Source: Imbricaverruca yamaguchii (lineage: Eukaryota; Arthropoda; Thecostraca; Neoverrucidae). Taken from it: 64,000 nt of DNA. The notes under the pieces were generated by a model. The model was given only the letters and a program-made list of their open reading frames with translations, did no database searches and had not been told where the DNA came from. The translations under genes and the position numbers were made by a program. Positions within the stretch are counted from its first letter, which is position 1, and every line of letters starts with the position of its first letter. Positions 52,044 through 63,540 of the stretch are shown here, piece by piece. The stretch covers positions 3,876,001 to 3,940,000 of the forward strand of contig JAOTOL010001661.1 of the NCBI GenBank assembly GCA_034440575.1, written 5' to 3'.

Positions 52044-52703
52044 GAAGTGTCAATTGCGGCACGCGGTGAGTCAGTGAAGGACGAAAATGTGACGATGGCG
52101 GCAGGCAGTCAGTCAATGGAGGACGGGAATGTGTCGATGGCGGCAGATAGTAAGTCAGTGGAGGACGGGAATGTGTCGATGGCGGCAGATAGTGAGTCAG
52201 TGGAGGACGGGAATGTGTCGATGGCGGCAGATAGTGAGTCAGTGGAGGACGGGAATGTGTCGATGGCGGTAGACAGTAAGTCGGTGGGGGACGGGAATGT
52301 GTCGATGGCGGCAGATAGTGAGTCAGTGGAGGACGGGAATGTGTCGATGGCGGCAGACAGTGAGTCAGTGGAGGACGGAAATGTGTCGATGGCGGCAGAT
52401 AGTGAGTCAGTGGAGGACGGAAATGTGTCGATGGCGGCAGATAGTGAGTCGGTGGGGGACGGGAATGTGTCGATGGCGGCAGACAGTGAGTCAGTGGAGG
52501 ACGGGAATGTGTCGATGGCGGCAGACAGTGAGTCGGTGGGGGACGGGAATGTGTCGATGGCGGGAGACAGTGAGTCGGTAGGGGACGGGAATGTGTCGAT
52601 GACGGCAGACAGTGAGTCGGTAGGGGACGGGAATGTGTCGATGGCGGCAGACAGTGAGTCAGTGGAGGACGGGAATGTGTCGATGGCGGCAAAGAACATG
52701 TGA
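52044..52703. repeat. 42-bp minisatellite, about 15 units
   Basis: Unit GTGTCGATGGCGGCAGATAG plus TGAGTCAGTGGAGGACGGGAA, repeated from 52086 for 14 full units, with a diverged unit before and a partial one after. Because 42 is a multiple of three, frames are open on both strands: plus NVSMAADSESVEDG repeated (52002-52703), minus AIDTFPSSTDSLSA repeated (52109-52699). The plus frame starts at GTG, and its first in-frame ATG is within the array. With no flanking exon evidence I treat it as a satellite. A repeat protein cannot be fully excluded. Confidence 0.85.
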
Positions 52704-52756
52704 GTGAGCCAGTGGCGGCAGGGAGCACGCCAGCCTGATCTGACGGCGACTGACTG

Positions 52757-52815
52757 ACCAAGAAGGGCCCCTGTGGCTCATAGTTGCACTAATCTTTTAT
52801 GTCTTTATCTTTATG
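52757..52815 (+). mobile_element. CR1-like LINE 3'-tail fragment
   Basis: ACCAAGAAGGGCCCCTGTGG followed by a TTTATGTC-type octamer tail. Third occurrence of this LINE terminus as a very short fragment. Confidence 0.8.
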
Positions 52816-53795
52816 AATGCAACCTAAGACGGATAAAGCCCTGCGATAATGCAAATTTGTTGCCTAGCAGAGCACAATTTTCTACCCAAGTGAAAACAGA
52901 AGATGGTCAAGGTTCATGTTCTTCAAGAATTGGCTGGAAGCAAAAAAACGTTTCCTGATTTATAATTCGGATATTTTGCAACTACAGATAGTCTGTGAAG
53001 CTCGTTGATTGCCTAGGTCGGCTTTTAGTATTGTTGGTGATTCTCTGACATACATATTTTCACTTCATAAATGACTAAGTATAATTTTGCAGAGATGATA
53101 CTCAGGTAGCTGAGGCTGGGGGACACGACAAAATTGAGGGGCAAATCGTCACTTCTCAGAAATTGGGGGACATGTCCCCCCTCCAGCCCCCTCAATGGTT
53201 ACACCCATGCAGCACACCAATAGTTAATCCCTGATTCCGAAGCAGGGGGGGGGGGGCAATTACAAACGAAATGTCATCATAGATAAGGAATCAAATTGTG
53301 AGGCACCAAAAGTGTGTAAACACTGGCATTCGTAACGGAGTACAATCTAAGCATACATGGGAGGAATATACAACTTGCAATGTCTTCATAGCCATGAAAA
53401 GGTTCTTAAAATGAATGACTTATTTCAAGAAATTACCAACGTTTCGGATTTGATACTCAATTCCTGATCAAGTCTGAAGCACAAAACGTCGGTAATGTAG
53501 TGAAGCAATGTAACTTTTGAATGTACTGTCCCAAAAGATTGTGGGCGAGGGGGACATTAATACCTTGCGGGGTGATAGTACGTGTCATCTCTTTCCCAAA
53601 ATATGCACCACACGACTGCTAATCGACAAGACCGTAGCTTATAAACGTCTATGAAACCTAGTGATCTGCCCTAAACTTTACTTCAATGACTCCTAGTTCC
53701 TCAGTTGAACACGGGTCATGTTTGCGTTGGTAGACGCACACCAGCAGATGTTACGCCAAACGTTCAGCAATGAAACCGACATTGGAGGGCCCTGA
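52816..53795. other. Unassigned, with G-rich transposon-like terminus
   Basis: 53142-53212 is a G/C-rich palindromic segment (GGGGGACATGTCCCCCC, then CCCTCAATGGTTACACCCAT), typical of small DNA-transposon ends, but its partner end is not identified. A G-run lies at 53245-53255. No gene recognised. Confidence 0.45.
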
Positions 53796-54115
53796 GCCTT
53801 AACCCCTCAGTCGACGCGATTTTTGGTCAGGTTCATCGATTTGTAAGCCTCAATGCAAATTGTTTTAAACCCTATTCGATATTTTGAAGATGCCTTGTTT
53901 TTTATGTAAACTGAACCATTCCGGAACCATGTGGAAGCTTTTAGGCCACGGTGCACTTCTTCAAGATCCATTGCGATTTTTTTTCTCGGGAGGATGGAGT
54001 CCAACGATTTTGTGGACTCTGATACGATTTTCTTAGGCCGTGGCGCGATTGGTATGGAACCCAGCAAGGTTTGTTTGAGCACTATCGCCGTTGTAGTGCC
54101 TGGCGACATTTTTTA
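53796..54115 (-). repeat. B-type degenerate satellite fragment
   Basis: CGCGATTTTTGGTC, TGCGATTTTTTTTCTCGG and TGGCGCGATTGG at about 30-bp spacing match the sense of arm 7445-8720. A minus-strand 100-codon frame here is a repeat artefact. Confidence 0.6.
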
Positions 54116-56075
54116 GAGTTATACCCAGCGGCTTTGTTTTGAGATGAATGGCTCACTCAATCTAACTACAAGATACCGTCCCAGTCTCCGTAACACCCAG
54201 CCCTACACCGAGCCGGTTTTATCTTTTATCACAATATTTTGCTATGTCCTTTCTGCAGCGTTTTGGGAGCAAATATGATGCCTATTATTAAGTAAGCACT
54301 GATGTCAGAGGATCCAAATGACACAGTCCAAGTAACAGCTTGCGAGGTTGCCATGCAAACACATTAAATAGCCGTGAAAAATAGGAGTATGGAGACCGGG
54401 TCTAGTTGACACACGGGATGGTTAATACAACAGCATTTTCTCCAAAAGCATGAAGCCGGTTGCCATGGCTACTGTTGCACATGTTGCTACTGACACCCTC
54501 TTCTCACGGACAAATCAAGCCCAAGTACTTTTGACTCGAGACTACAGAATGGTAAAGATGGGACACATTTTTGGACCGAAAGTGCCTTTGCTTTTCCCTA
54601 AATTTCTAATCTGTCGCCCACTTGCTAACTTTTTAAGTGTCAGCTCATTACCATGTTCTCTCAACTTTGCGACTGTAAAATGTGTTTAAATTCGTGCTTA
54701 ACATACAGTCTGTTGCAACGTTTTATGGATTGGAAATGGAACAAAATAAGCATACAATTGCCTACTTTTATTAAGGCGTCTGCTAAAACTGTATCAAGAT
54801 ATCTATGGAATGAACGTTTGAGCATTCCATAAATGGCATAAACCATTAGCTATGGTCAGTCAAGACTCACACCAGTATTGTTACTGTAAGCGTGAAATAT
54901 GAACCTTTCAAAAGGAGCAAACTAGTACCATCTATATTCATAACATAGTTTGCTTAACCTACATTATATCAACTTAACCCATCATCAGCAACAATTTAAC
55001 CCTATTGCGGGGTAAGTTGATGAACCGATAGTTGCGCCATGATTTGCTCTCTGGTCATGATTTGCCCAGAGGACGCCACGAAAACAAAATATCGTGATGA
55101 TACCAGGTTTAGGCTCGACGTAGGTGCAGCAATCTCCTCGCTACCCCTCCAAAGTGATGAGTTATATTGAGTTTCGTTAAAATTGTATGAACTAGGCCAG
55201 GTTTCCCCTATCCAATGATTGCAACAATGACGTCATTAAGGTTTGCTTCCCCTCAGGCCCATCCATTGTTATGAAGACTGTAGCGAGACAGAGGAACATG
55301 AGCTTATCACACGAAGTCACCAGATAAGCACAGTAGATGTTATGCCAAAGTACGCCCACACATCCAAAAATCAGCCAGACTTCGGCCGCTTTGTTGTAGA
55401 CATCGGGTATGTTTGAAACATTTTTACAAACTGTAAAAATCAAGCATGTATTTCGAAGTTGATAGACCCCTGCCATCCCAACTTTCAAGTTGGAGAGGCA
55501 GTTTCCCATACTGGCATCACAGTATCTACAATGATGTTGTCTTTCACCTCATTAAACTTAAAAATGCAATAAGTAGTACTGATACCACATTACATCCTAA
55601 GCGATCACTACAGCTTGAAGGCATTCATTCTTGCTATATTTGTGGTTAATAAGATGGAATTCAATGTTTAAATATACCTAATTGTTCTAATTTTTATGAT
55701 TATGGGAGAACCATTCAAATTGTCATGCTCGAACAACTTCGAATTACGCTCTCAATACGAACTAACGTGTGCATTGCTATGCCTGTTGCCGAAGGGGTAG
55801 CACGAAATAACTGGTGATTTCGCACCAGCCCCAGCATCACTTGAACTTCACCTTCCCTCGAAGCATTTTCATTGCCCACAGGGAAGTAGATTAAAATACT
55901 TTGTTTTTGTCTAACGCGACACGGATATGAGGCACGTTTCTGTTTTCACCGGAAATCTAACCTAAATCCGTTCCCATTGCTAGTCGGTTGGTCATTGGTT
56001 TTTACGATACATCGACCGTTCAGTCATGTAGCGTCGCCAATCTCTCACGCCGATTGTTCGCCGGCGAAGAGTAGC
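54116..56075. other. Unassigned sequence
   Basis: Mostly AT-rich. The minus-strand frame 55509-55192 contains a hydrophobic stretch (VWLIFGCVGVLWHNIYCAYL). Its N-terminal side has a possible acceptor (TTTTTACAG) at about 55437 and its interior a possible donor at CTG|GTGAC, so an exon is conceivable. I recognise no family and do not call it a gene. Confidence 0.35.
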
Positions 56076-56144
56076 GACAGGTGAGACTCGAACCCACAAC
56101 CTTTCGATTGTGAGACGAGCAACTTACCCCTAAGCTGTTCGTCC
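56076..56144 (-). mobile_element. tRNA-like SINE head
   Basis: Minus strand: AGCTTAGGGGTAAGTTGCTC (A-box region) and GTGGGTTCGAGTCTCAC (a well-paired T arm with the B-box). The acceptor stem does not close with its 3' partner, so a SINE or tRNA pseudogene is more likely than a working tRNA. Confidence 0.6.
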
Positions 56145-56339
56145 CCGTGTTCCCATTGCTAAAATCCTCTGGTGGGGGGTGGGGGGGGGGACAGGATAGC
56201 CCGGGCTGAATTCGAAGTTATTAACGTATGACAAACGTTTTCATGGGACAACAAATGCGATTCTGCGCTGCTTAAGGTAGACATCCGAATTACCCCGGCC
56301 CATGCAAACTGAGTAACTGATTTTATTAATTGGCTTACA

Positions 56340-56997
56340 TGTTCTAGCTGGGTCGATGGTCGGCCCATGACCAGCCTCGACCCTTGGGAGGTGGAAACTG
56401 AGGTCACCCGTCGGACACAAGCTCCCCTACACGCACGCCATCTAAAATCTGGGGAGCTCTTGATCCAGGCCTGCGACACCACGGACGCACACATCTTAGA
56501 ACAGATCACACACCTCTGAAACACACAGGTCACCATAACACCAGACACACACCGCAACACATCTCAGGAAATGCGTGGGCTGCGGCGGGAACCACTCCTC
56601 CCGGGACGGGGCTTGCCCTCGGTGGAGGAAGGAGAAGGTCATCCTCCGACTCATCCACATCGAGGGCGTGGCCCCGTCGCGGGCACGGGAGTGGGGTGAC
56701 TAGCAGTACCCGATGCTCACCGCCCGGCCCACGCAGACACACACTCACCCTACAGCCACCCCTCAGGAAACCCAGACGGACCCTACAATTGTCATTCGGC
56801 CAGAACCCACAACAAAACTTACGGCACAAGCACAGGCACCTCCCCTCTTACTACACCGCGAAGCATACAAACCACCACGCCTATCACTCCCCCCAGACCC
56901 ACCCCAAGCACGCAAAGGGGAGTTTTTCAGACTCCCCCTTCACCACAGACCACCCACAGACTCAGAGGAAGAAGACGTTAGCTCAGATAGCGCATGA
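56340..56997 (+). pseudogene. LINE ORF1 (gag-like) fragment
   Basis: The first frame (from about 56349) reads SLDPWEVETEVTRRT, ARHLKSGELLIQ and DAHILEQITHL, an RRM-like segment. A frame change leads to KCVGCGGNHSSRDGACPRWR (C-x2-C-x4-H-x5-C), then KEKVILRLIHIEG, a TAG at 56701-56703, and a Pro/Thr-rich continuation in the same frame ending in SEEEDVSSDSA at 56997. This is the layout of I/Jockey-type ORF1. No ORF2 sequence follows. Confidence 0.75.
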
Positions 56998-57540
56998 ACC
57001 ACTCTACAAACCACCCAAGCACCGACAACACGAGCAACCAACAAACCAAGCACTACATCCACGAACAAACCAACCACAACACCCATGAAAACCAGAACAC
57101 GTAATAAACCTACTCGACACTAGACAGCATAGGAACAAACATACGAACAACTCCTCAACCCAGTCTCTCCCAACTCTGCCCATGACATGTGTTTATTTTT
57201 TTTTAATCGAAAGAAGCTGGTGCCAGACCGACATCAGAACCTCAAATAAATGTAAAAGGAATTGGAAAAAAACAGAAGAAAAAAACAAAACAAAAACAAA
57301 TAAACAAAAAGAAAAGAACAAAAAAGTACAAAAAGAACCGAAAAAAACAACAACAACGAACTAGATAAAAGACAAAAAAGAATGTAAGAGACAACTAACA
57401 GTGTATGACCATGTATGTTTGCAATGTTAATACCAAAGGCGATGACCCACAACCCCGTCCACCAACTACTACCAGGCACCGTCCGGACCACCACCTCAAA
57501 CCGACTTCAAAGTCGTAAACAGCCGAAATCACCACACGGT
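56998..57540 (+). other. A-rich tail downstream of ORF1 fragment
   Basis: CA-rich, then strongly A-rich (57250-57400) non-coding sequence, resembling a LINE 3' UTR directly joined to ORF1. No RT or endonuclease motif is present in any frame. Confidence 0.5.
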
Positions 57541-58476
57541 GGCAGGCTGTTATAATTCACTTACACACACACACTCCTAGCTGGATGCTGCATGCGAGCA
57601 GAATGATTTCAAGGTTAAAAAGCCATACATTTGACATATCGTTCAACACCTTGCACTATGCATATGTGCATCGACCTTAAACCAGTCAACCACGTCCGCC
57701 ATTGAATAAGCCAGACCACGCATTGTTGGACTGCGTTGGAAGACCACGCATCAACTACCCCTCCCCTCCCCCCAGGCGACCGCACGATATAGTGCCTCAC
57801 CCTCGCCGTATCCAGTGGCATGTGCAAGTTGCCAGTGGCGTCTTCAGCTTGATCTCCAAGGATACCTCCACATGACTGACAGGGAAAAGATGATGCGCCA
57901 ACAGCACAACATCATATAGATCTGAAGATACTGTACATGTTGACAAAATGATGAATAGTTCAACAACTGTGTCCGCCACTGCAGTCGTCCGATTCGCAGC
58001 CTGCGTGGCTGGGCGCTCGAAGCCCGGCTCGGATTTCCCCGAAGAGGCGAGCTGGCCGCGATCTGAACGGCCAGCCTGCTTCTAAAGCAGAGCTGATCTA
58101 GAAACGGCTAACTAATGGCGATCTTGCAATTTCTAATGGAGCACTGAATCGATAAAAAGTAAATGAGAGTACTCCATATCGGCTCACAATTACCTAGGGT
58201 ATTCTCTTCCTCAATCAACAAACATAGAGAAGTGTCATTTGTGAAGGTATTACTGAAGAAAAAAAACTAGGTGGTCATGAATATTGCGGAGGATCGAGGA
58301 GGGACGCTCTGACTTATTTATGTCTCCTGGTAGATCTAGAGAACCAGGGGATAAGCAGCATATTTTGTGCCGTCGCAACAGACTAGATGACAGCCTGCCC
58401 CAGCTCTGCTGTTAACGGACCAATAGGTGACTGAGCCACAGCCGAGCTCGGAACTAGTAATATGCAGCGTGAGTGT
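57541..58476. other. Unassigned sequence
   Basis: No gene recognised. A GC-rich patch at 57985-58080 has local inverted repeats but no tRNA boxes. Confidence 0.45.
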
Positions 58477-58493
58477 AAAGGTGTGTGTGTATG

Positions 58494-58524
<31 letters not shown>

Positions 58525-58578
58525 GTGTATGCATGTGTGTGTATATATTTGTGTGTATGTGCATTTGTGTGTTTGTGG
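58477..58578. repeat. (GT)n microsatellite, imperfect
   Basis: GTGTGTAT and GTATGTGC variants of a GT tract. Confidence 0.9.
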
Positions 58579-58828
58579 CAGGAGGTGGGTTGATCACTAG
58601 AAGTCACTATGATCACTAGCTATCCGCTCTTCGGCGAGGGGTGACGTCGCGAAACACGAGTCTCTGGGATGGCTGCCGGGCGTCCAGCGCTGAAACAAAC
58701 GCTTGCGAGTCCTGCAAAACTATCGTGAATTTAACGTCGGCGAACACAAGGCACAAGAACAACTGAAGGCGCGGCATATACCTAATCTATATATCTATAT
58801 CTAAATACAGGTCCATGTCTTCATCTAC
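58579..58828. other. Unassigned sequence
   Basis: Short interval between microsatellites. No gene. Confidence 0.5.
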
Positions 58829-58919
<91 letters not shown>

Positions 58920-59050
58920 TACATACATTGATATCTATATCCATATATTCCTCTCCCTCTCTCCCTTCTCCATCACTCTTTTCATCTCTTGATCTCTGCA
59001 CATCTGTATCTCTGCATACGTATTTGTATCTAAGCCTCTCTGCATCTCTG

Positions 59051-59102
<52 letters not shown>
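58829..59102. repeat. (TA)n tract followed by (CT)n tract
   Basis: TA dinucleotides at 58830-58916, ATCTCTG-type degenerate sequence to 59050, and CT dinucleotides at 59053-59102. These account for the RERERE and YIYIYI frames. Confidence 0.95.
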
Positions 59103-59585
59103 TCTTTCTGCATTTTCGAAGTGGTGTCCTTCGGACATGGCAGCCGTGTGACAATGTCTGGGTCTGCACCTGGCCAAAATAGAATGCAATTCTTAAAAAG
59201 TTAATTTCATACTATGCACTATTTCATTCAGTGATTCAATCTTGCTATTCGGGGCAGCATCGTGACTAGGGACTGTCTAAAGTAGAAGAGCGGGCATCTG
59301 AAGTCGAAGAAGTGATAGGTTATAGAGGGTTCATCTAAGGTCAGAGTGACGACCTAGCGGTGACATCGGACGTAAATGAGCAGACTTCATTTGAACACGG
59401 TCACCCAGAGGTGCCATCGAGCGAACTATGAAACATCATGCGAACCTCAACACATCTCCGCATTATATCACCCCGAAGCCAATAGACGGCACGCTACTAA
59501 GTATGACTAACCTTGGGTGTAGCACATAAAATACTTATTTCCATAATGTATTATGGTAGCATAGGTACAATAATGAAGTCTACAC
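59103..59585. other. Unassigned sequence
   Basis: No recognisable gene or repeat. Confidence 0.5.
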
Positions 59586-60930
59586 CGTACTACATCAACT
59601 TCAAGTGCGGGAAGGCCACAAAAATTGCGTTAAAGACCCCAAATAGATGTCGGGCCCCAGAAGGAAGTGCGTTGGAGCACGGAAAAAAATGCACCAGGAG
59701 CCCGAAGAATCGCACCGGGGCTCACAAATATCGCGCAGGATGCTTACAAAAATAGAAGCCGACCCCAATAAATCACAAAGGGATTCTATCGAGTTCACCC
59801 GAGCACCAAACAATTCAGAAGAGGTCACGAAAGGAAATTATCCTGAGGGCCTTTCTACTCTAAATGGTGCCATCCGCTGGAAAAAAAACTCGTTGAGCAG
59901 CCGCAGTGGCATGCTAAAGAGGAAAATCTCCCTCCGTCCTAGCAAGGCGGGCTCCGAAGAACCCAAAAATCGCGCCGGGGTCCACAAAAAAGGTTCTAGG
60001 GCAAGATACATTCGCGTCGGGCCCCCATAATTAAGGGTTTTAAATAAATTCAGCGGACACCAAAAAACTTGCTTCGGGCTCTAAAATTTGCGCCGGGGAA
60101 CGCTAAAATTAGTCTAGGCCTGGGGTCGGATTAGCACAACGCGACCTGTGAACTGGCGCCAACACCCCCGCCCCCAAATGTCGCTCATGGGACCAAAAAT
60201 TCCCGTCGGTAGTCGCGTAAGTTCTGGCCGAGGCATCAATAATTCCCTCGGGGCTCACAAAAATTGGCGTTGATGTCCCCAAATAAGCAGAGCGTGGTCC
60301 AAAAGTCGCAACGCAACGCGACAATAATCAAGCCAGAACCATAAAAAATAAAGGGAGGTTCCGAAAAATAAATGTTCCGGCCAGAAAAATAACCCCTTAG
60401 TTCAAACATACTACGAGATGCCTTAACACATCGCATACGGCACCGAAAAACATTCCGGAGCTCGACAAATCCGGCGGGACATAAAAATACAGAAATTTCG
60501 CCGAGGGCCTGAAAAATAAGGCCTTGGCTGGGACTTCTCAAGCCCAGAAAACTGACGTCGGGACGACTGACTGACGACGTCAAAAAGCACAGCGGGACTC
60601 AAAGAGCAAAACTGGAGGACGAAAATGCACCGAGCGCTCCAAAGCTTTCCGAGTCTGGAAAAAAGCGGCATTGCCTTAAGACATTCTGCTGCTCTAAGTA
60701 TACACACCGGAGCTAAGAATTAAGACACAACGGTCCCTCAAAGCACAGCGGGGTTTGATACAGCATGGGGCCCCAAAAACAGGCTAGGTCCCTAAAAAAT
60801 CGACATGGTCCTAGAAAAGGAATGAAAAGACAGTGCACTAAATGAACACTGCGGGGCCCACGAAAACGCACCGATGCTTACAAATTATCGTCGGTACACA
60901 AAAAAAGTAACAAAACTTTACTTTTGTTTA
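59586..60930 (+). repeat. B-type degenerate satellite block
   Basis: Long run of ~30-bp degenerate units of the form GGGGCCC-CAAAAATCGCGCC (for example at 59640, 59705, 59965, 60085, 60255 and 60850), in the same sense as arm 6180-6935. No inverted partner is seen nearby. Open frames of 75-127 codons come from the repeat. Confidence 0.7.
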
Positions 60931-62414
60931 AAAAGCCGGTATCGCAAACACGTGTCCGAAGACAAAGAAAATCGGAAAGGTTAAAAAGAACACCTAACTG
61001 GGGTCTCAGTTCGGTACCCAATCTGGAAGCGTTGCTATTTAATCAGAAATGAGGTGCGTCAAAGCTAAGCGGTTATCCGGATTTCTTAGCCACTAGAAAA
61101 CGTGGGAAGGAGAGAACTAGTCATTGAAGTGAATTAAGGATAGCCCCTTGCGGCCATAAGACTGAACACGTTATGACTTTGAGGTGTCGTGTGTTGTCAC
61201 CTATCAGCTATTTTGCACTGCTTTGTTGGTCCTCAACATATGCGCTTTCATTCCGTTTCAGCAGGGTGTTACGTGATGCAGTTCTAGCATTTCCTTTCAA
61301 GTGGTAAATATTATAAAGTGCACGATGTGCACTACACAAATGTTTGAGGTGACTGATGAGGCCCTGAGGACGAACACAATACCATATTTTATCATTTATA
61401 GCGCTTTTCTTTTCCTCATTCTGTCAGCTTGCCAATCATGGCCTCCCACAAACCGGATCAAAGCATCTTCAACCAGCGATCACCCGTCTTTCCTCTTCTC
61501 ATCCTCTCCAACAATAATCATGATAATTTCTTCATCGGCCAGCAAGTAGGCTTCGTTCTTACTAGAAGCCAGTGCAAACTTGTAAGGTGAACACTGCCTT
61601 AGAAACGTCTGTGGGCCAATAAGTACTAAGTATGGCTATATCTGGCAGTCTTAATAAGATCAAACCCTTTCTCACCTTCACATTCAAGTAACTTGCCATG
61701 AAAATATGAACGTGTGAAGAATGTCTAAGGGGAAAAACTCAACTCAATGAACAACAATCTGAATTGTGCAAAAACATAGATAGGTGAACTCATACTGACC
61801 CCCTGCAGCTTTTGGCCACTTCAAAATGTTCGTTTAATATTCGGGATAATTTGTTTATGTTTAGATAAATGTTCGGGATAATTTGGACTGGCGTTCTATT
61901 CTTTCTCCCCATGAACATCGGTGAACAACGGATGACGTCTCATGGACATTTGGTACTGTATCTTGGAAACTAGGGCACACCACGTATCCATTAGTGACGC
62001 TGTAATGAGCCTGCACTCACCCCACACATGCGCACATAGCGGAAATGGAAGAAATTTTGTTTGAACAGTAATATACTAATGGTTTCACTCCCATCAAGAA
62101 GGTAAACCTAGTATTACAAATGCACCCATTAGTCGTAAAAAGAGTTCAAAGTCCAGCGAGAATTGTGAATTTGAATGCACTTATACTGGGATGGTAGTCC
62201 TTTTCAGTAACGCATCTTGTTAGCCATAAGCACGTCCTGGGGCCTGCCCCAGCCCTTTAGCGGTCCCCATCTTAGTGGTAAAAGTTGTGTGTTTACAATT
62301 AAAATTATCGGGTTATCAACCCAAAAGTGCTCAACCATGGTACTTTGCGAAATTCAGTGATGCGTCCCTGCTGTTCACCCTGGCCCACCCACTTTTGGGG
62401 ACGTTCCTACGCCT
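60931..62414. other. Unassigned sequence
   Basis: AT-rich non-coding DNA. Nothing recognised. Confidence 0.45.
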
Positions 62415-62457
62415 GACCAGGCCATGAAAAGACATCATTGCATTTCATGGCCTGGTC
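62415..62457. repeat. Perfect 15-bp hairpin
   Basis: GACCAGGCCATGAAA (62415-62429) and its exact reverse complement (62443-62457) with a 13-nt loop. Confidence 0.9.
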
Positions 62458-62500
62458 ATTGCATGGCATATTGCAGACGGATAACATGCAAATGTCTTGC

Positions 62501-62632
62501 CATCATTCGCCACTGCGTGTCGCATTATTTTCCCACGCGTCGACGCATTGCAGGCGAAAATCGTATGAATGTTATACGATCATCGGCGACTGCGCAACGC
62601 ATTACTTTCCCACGCGTCGATGCGCAGGCTAC
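62501..62632. repeat. Imperfect direct duplication, ~79-bp period
   Basis: CATCATTCGCCACTGCG ... TTTCCCACGCGTCGACGCATTG is repeated as CATCGGCGACTGCG ... TTTCCCACGCGTCGATGCGC. Confidence 0.75.
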
Positions 62633-62821
62633 CGAGCTCTCGAACAATAGGACAGTTGCACGCAAAGAGCACGTACTCAATTGTATCATCCTGCCATCTG
62701 GCGATAAATATTGTTACCTATGATTCAACATTCAATCTCATTAGTGTAATACGTAGACCGTGCTGCTACCTAGCGATAGCTATCGGAAGTGATGCTTCTA
62801 GAAAATAAAAATAAAAGTTCT

Positions 62822-63170
62822 TGAATCTGTGGAGGTTGCAACCTGTGGAGGTTATGACCGCTGCTGAGTTGTCCAGGTTATGACCGCTTCGTACTTGTGG
62901 AGGTTGCAACCTGTGGGGATTACGACCTGTGGAGGTTATGACCTGTGGAGGTTATGACCGCTTCGGAGTTGTGGAGGTTACGACCTGTGGAGGTTATGAC
63001 CGCTGCGGACTTCTGGAGGTTACGACCTGTGGAGGTTATGACCGCTGCGGACTTGTGGAGGTTGTGACCTGTGGAGGTTATGACCTGTGGAGGTTACGAC
63101 CGCGGCGATGTGTTGAATTTGTGGAGGTTGTGACCTGTGGAGGTTATGAACTGTGGAGGTTATGATACGA
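62822..63170. repeat. 16/26-bp minisatellite (TGTGGAGGTTATGACC)
   Basis: Basic unit TGTGGAGGTTATGACC, alternating with longer units that add GCTGCGGACT or GCTTCGGAGT, about 17 units in all. It abuts the LINE fragment at 63171 directly. Confidence 0.88.
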
Positions 63171-63540
63171 TGTCGAATGCATCATACAGAAATGAGAAAG
63201 TCATCAGGAAGTTTTACTGTGCATATATCAGGCCACATTTGGAATACTGCATCCAAGCTTGATCTCCTAGCTATGAAAAATATTGTTGGCTTTTAGAGAG
63301 AGTACAAAAGAGAGCTCCAGAAATTGTTAATGGTATAAGCAACCTGGCATATCAGAAATGATTGAAGAAATTGAATATATTTTTTCACTTAGATATAGAA
63401 GGCTGAGATATCTCATCGAGGTCTTTAAATTTGTCCATGGTCTTGAGAAGTGATATATTGGGGAAATATTTGAATTTAACAGAAATGATGCAATCAGAGG
63501 TCATCAATTCCAAATTGAGGTTAACCACAGCAGGACGAGG
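63171..63540 (+). mobile_element. CR1/L2-like LINE fragment
   Basis: Third coding copy of the family at 15778-18544. It covers GAAAGTCATCAGGAAG (EVIRKxY motif), the AGCAACCTGGCATAT segment, GGTCTTTAAATTTGTCCATGG and AGCAGGACGAGG, with stops. It ends at a TTAA, where the piggyBac-like element begins. The homologous position at 28868-28875 is uninterrupted. Confidence 0.88.

Noticed and set aside
52002..52703. 233-codon acidic repeat protein
   Set aside because: The frame starts at GTG, the first ATG lies inside the array, and the opposite strand is equally open. A 42-bp minisatellite explains everything seen.
55192..55509. Membrane-protein exon on the minus strand
   Set aside because: Hydrophobic stretch and splice-like edges are present but no family is recognised. 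Evidence is too thin to call a gene.
56076..56144. Functional tRNA gene on the minus strand
   Set aside because: The A and B boxes and T arm are good but the acceptor stem does not pair and the anticodon arm is irregular. The same holds for 36500-36680 and 51076-51160. SINE heads fit better.
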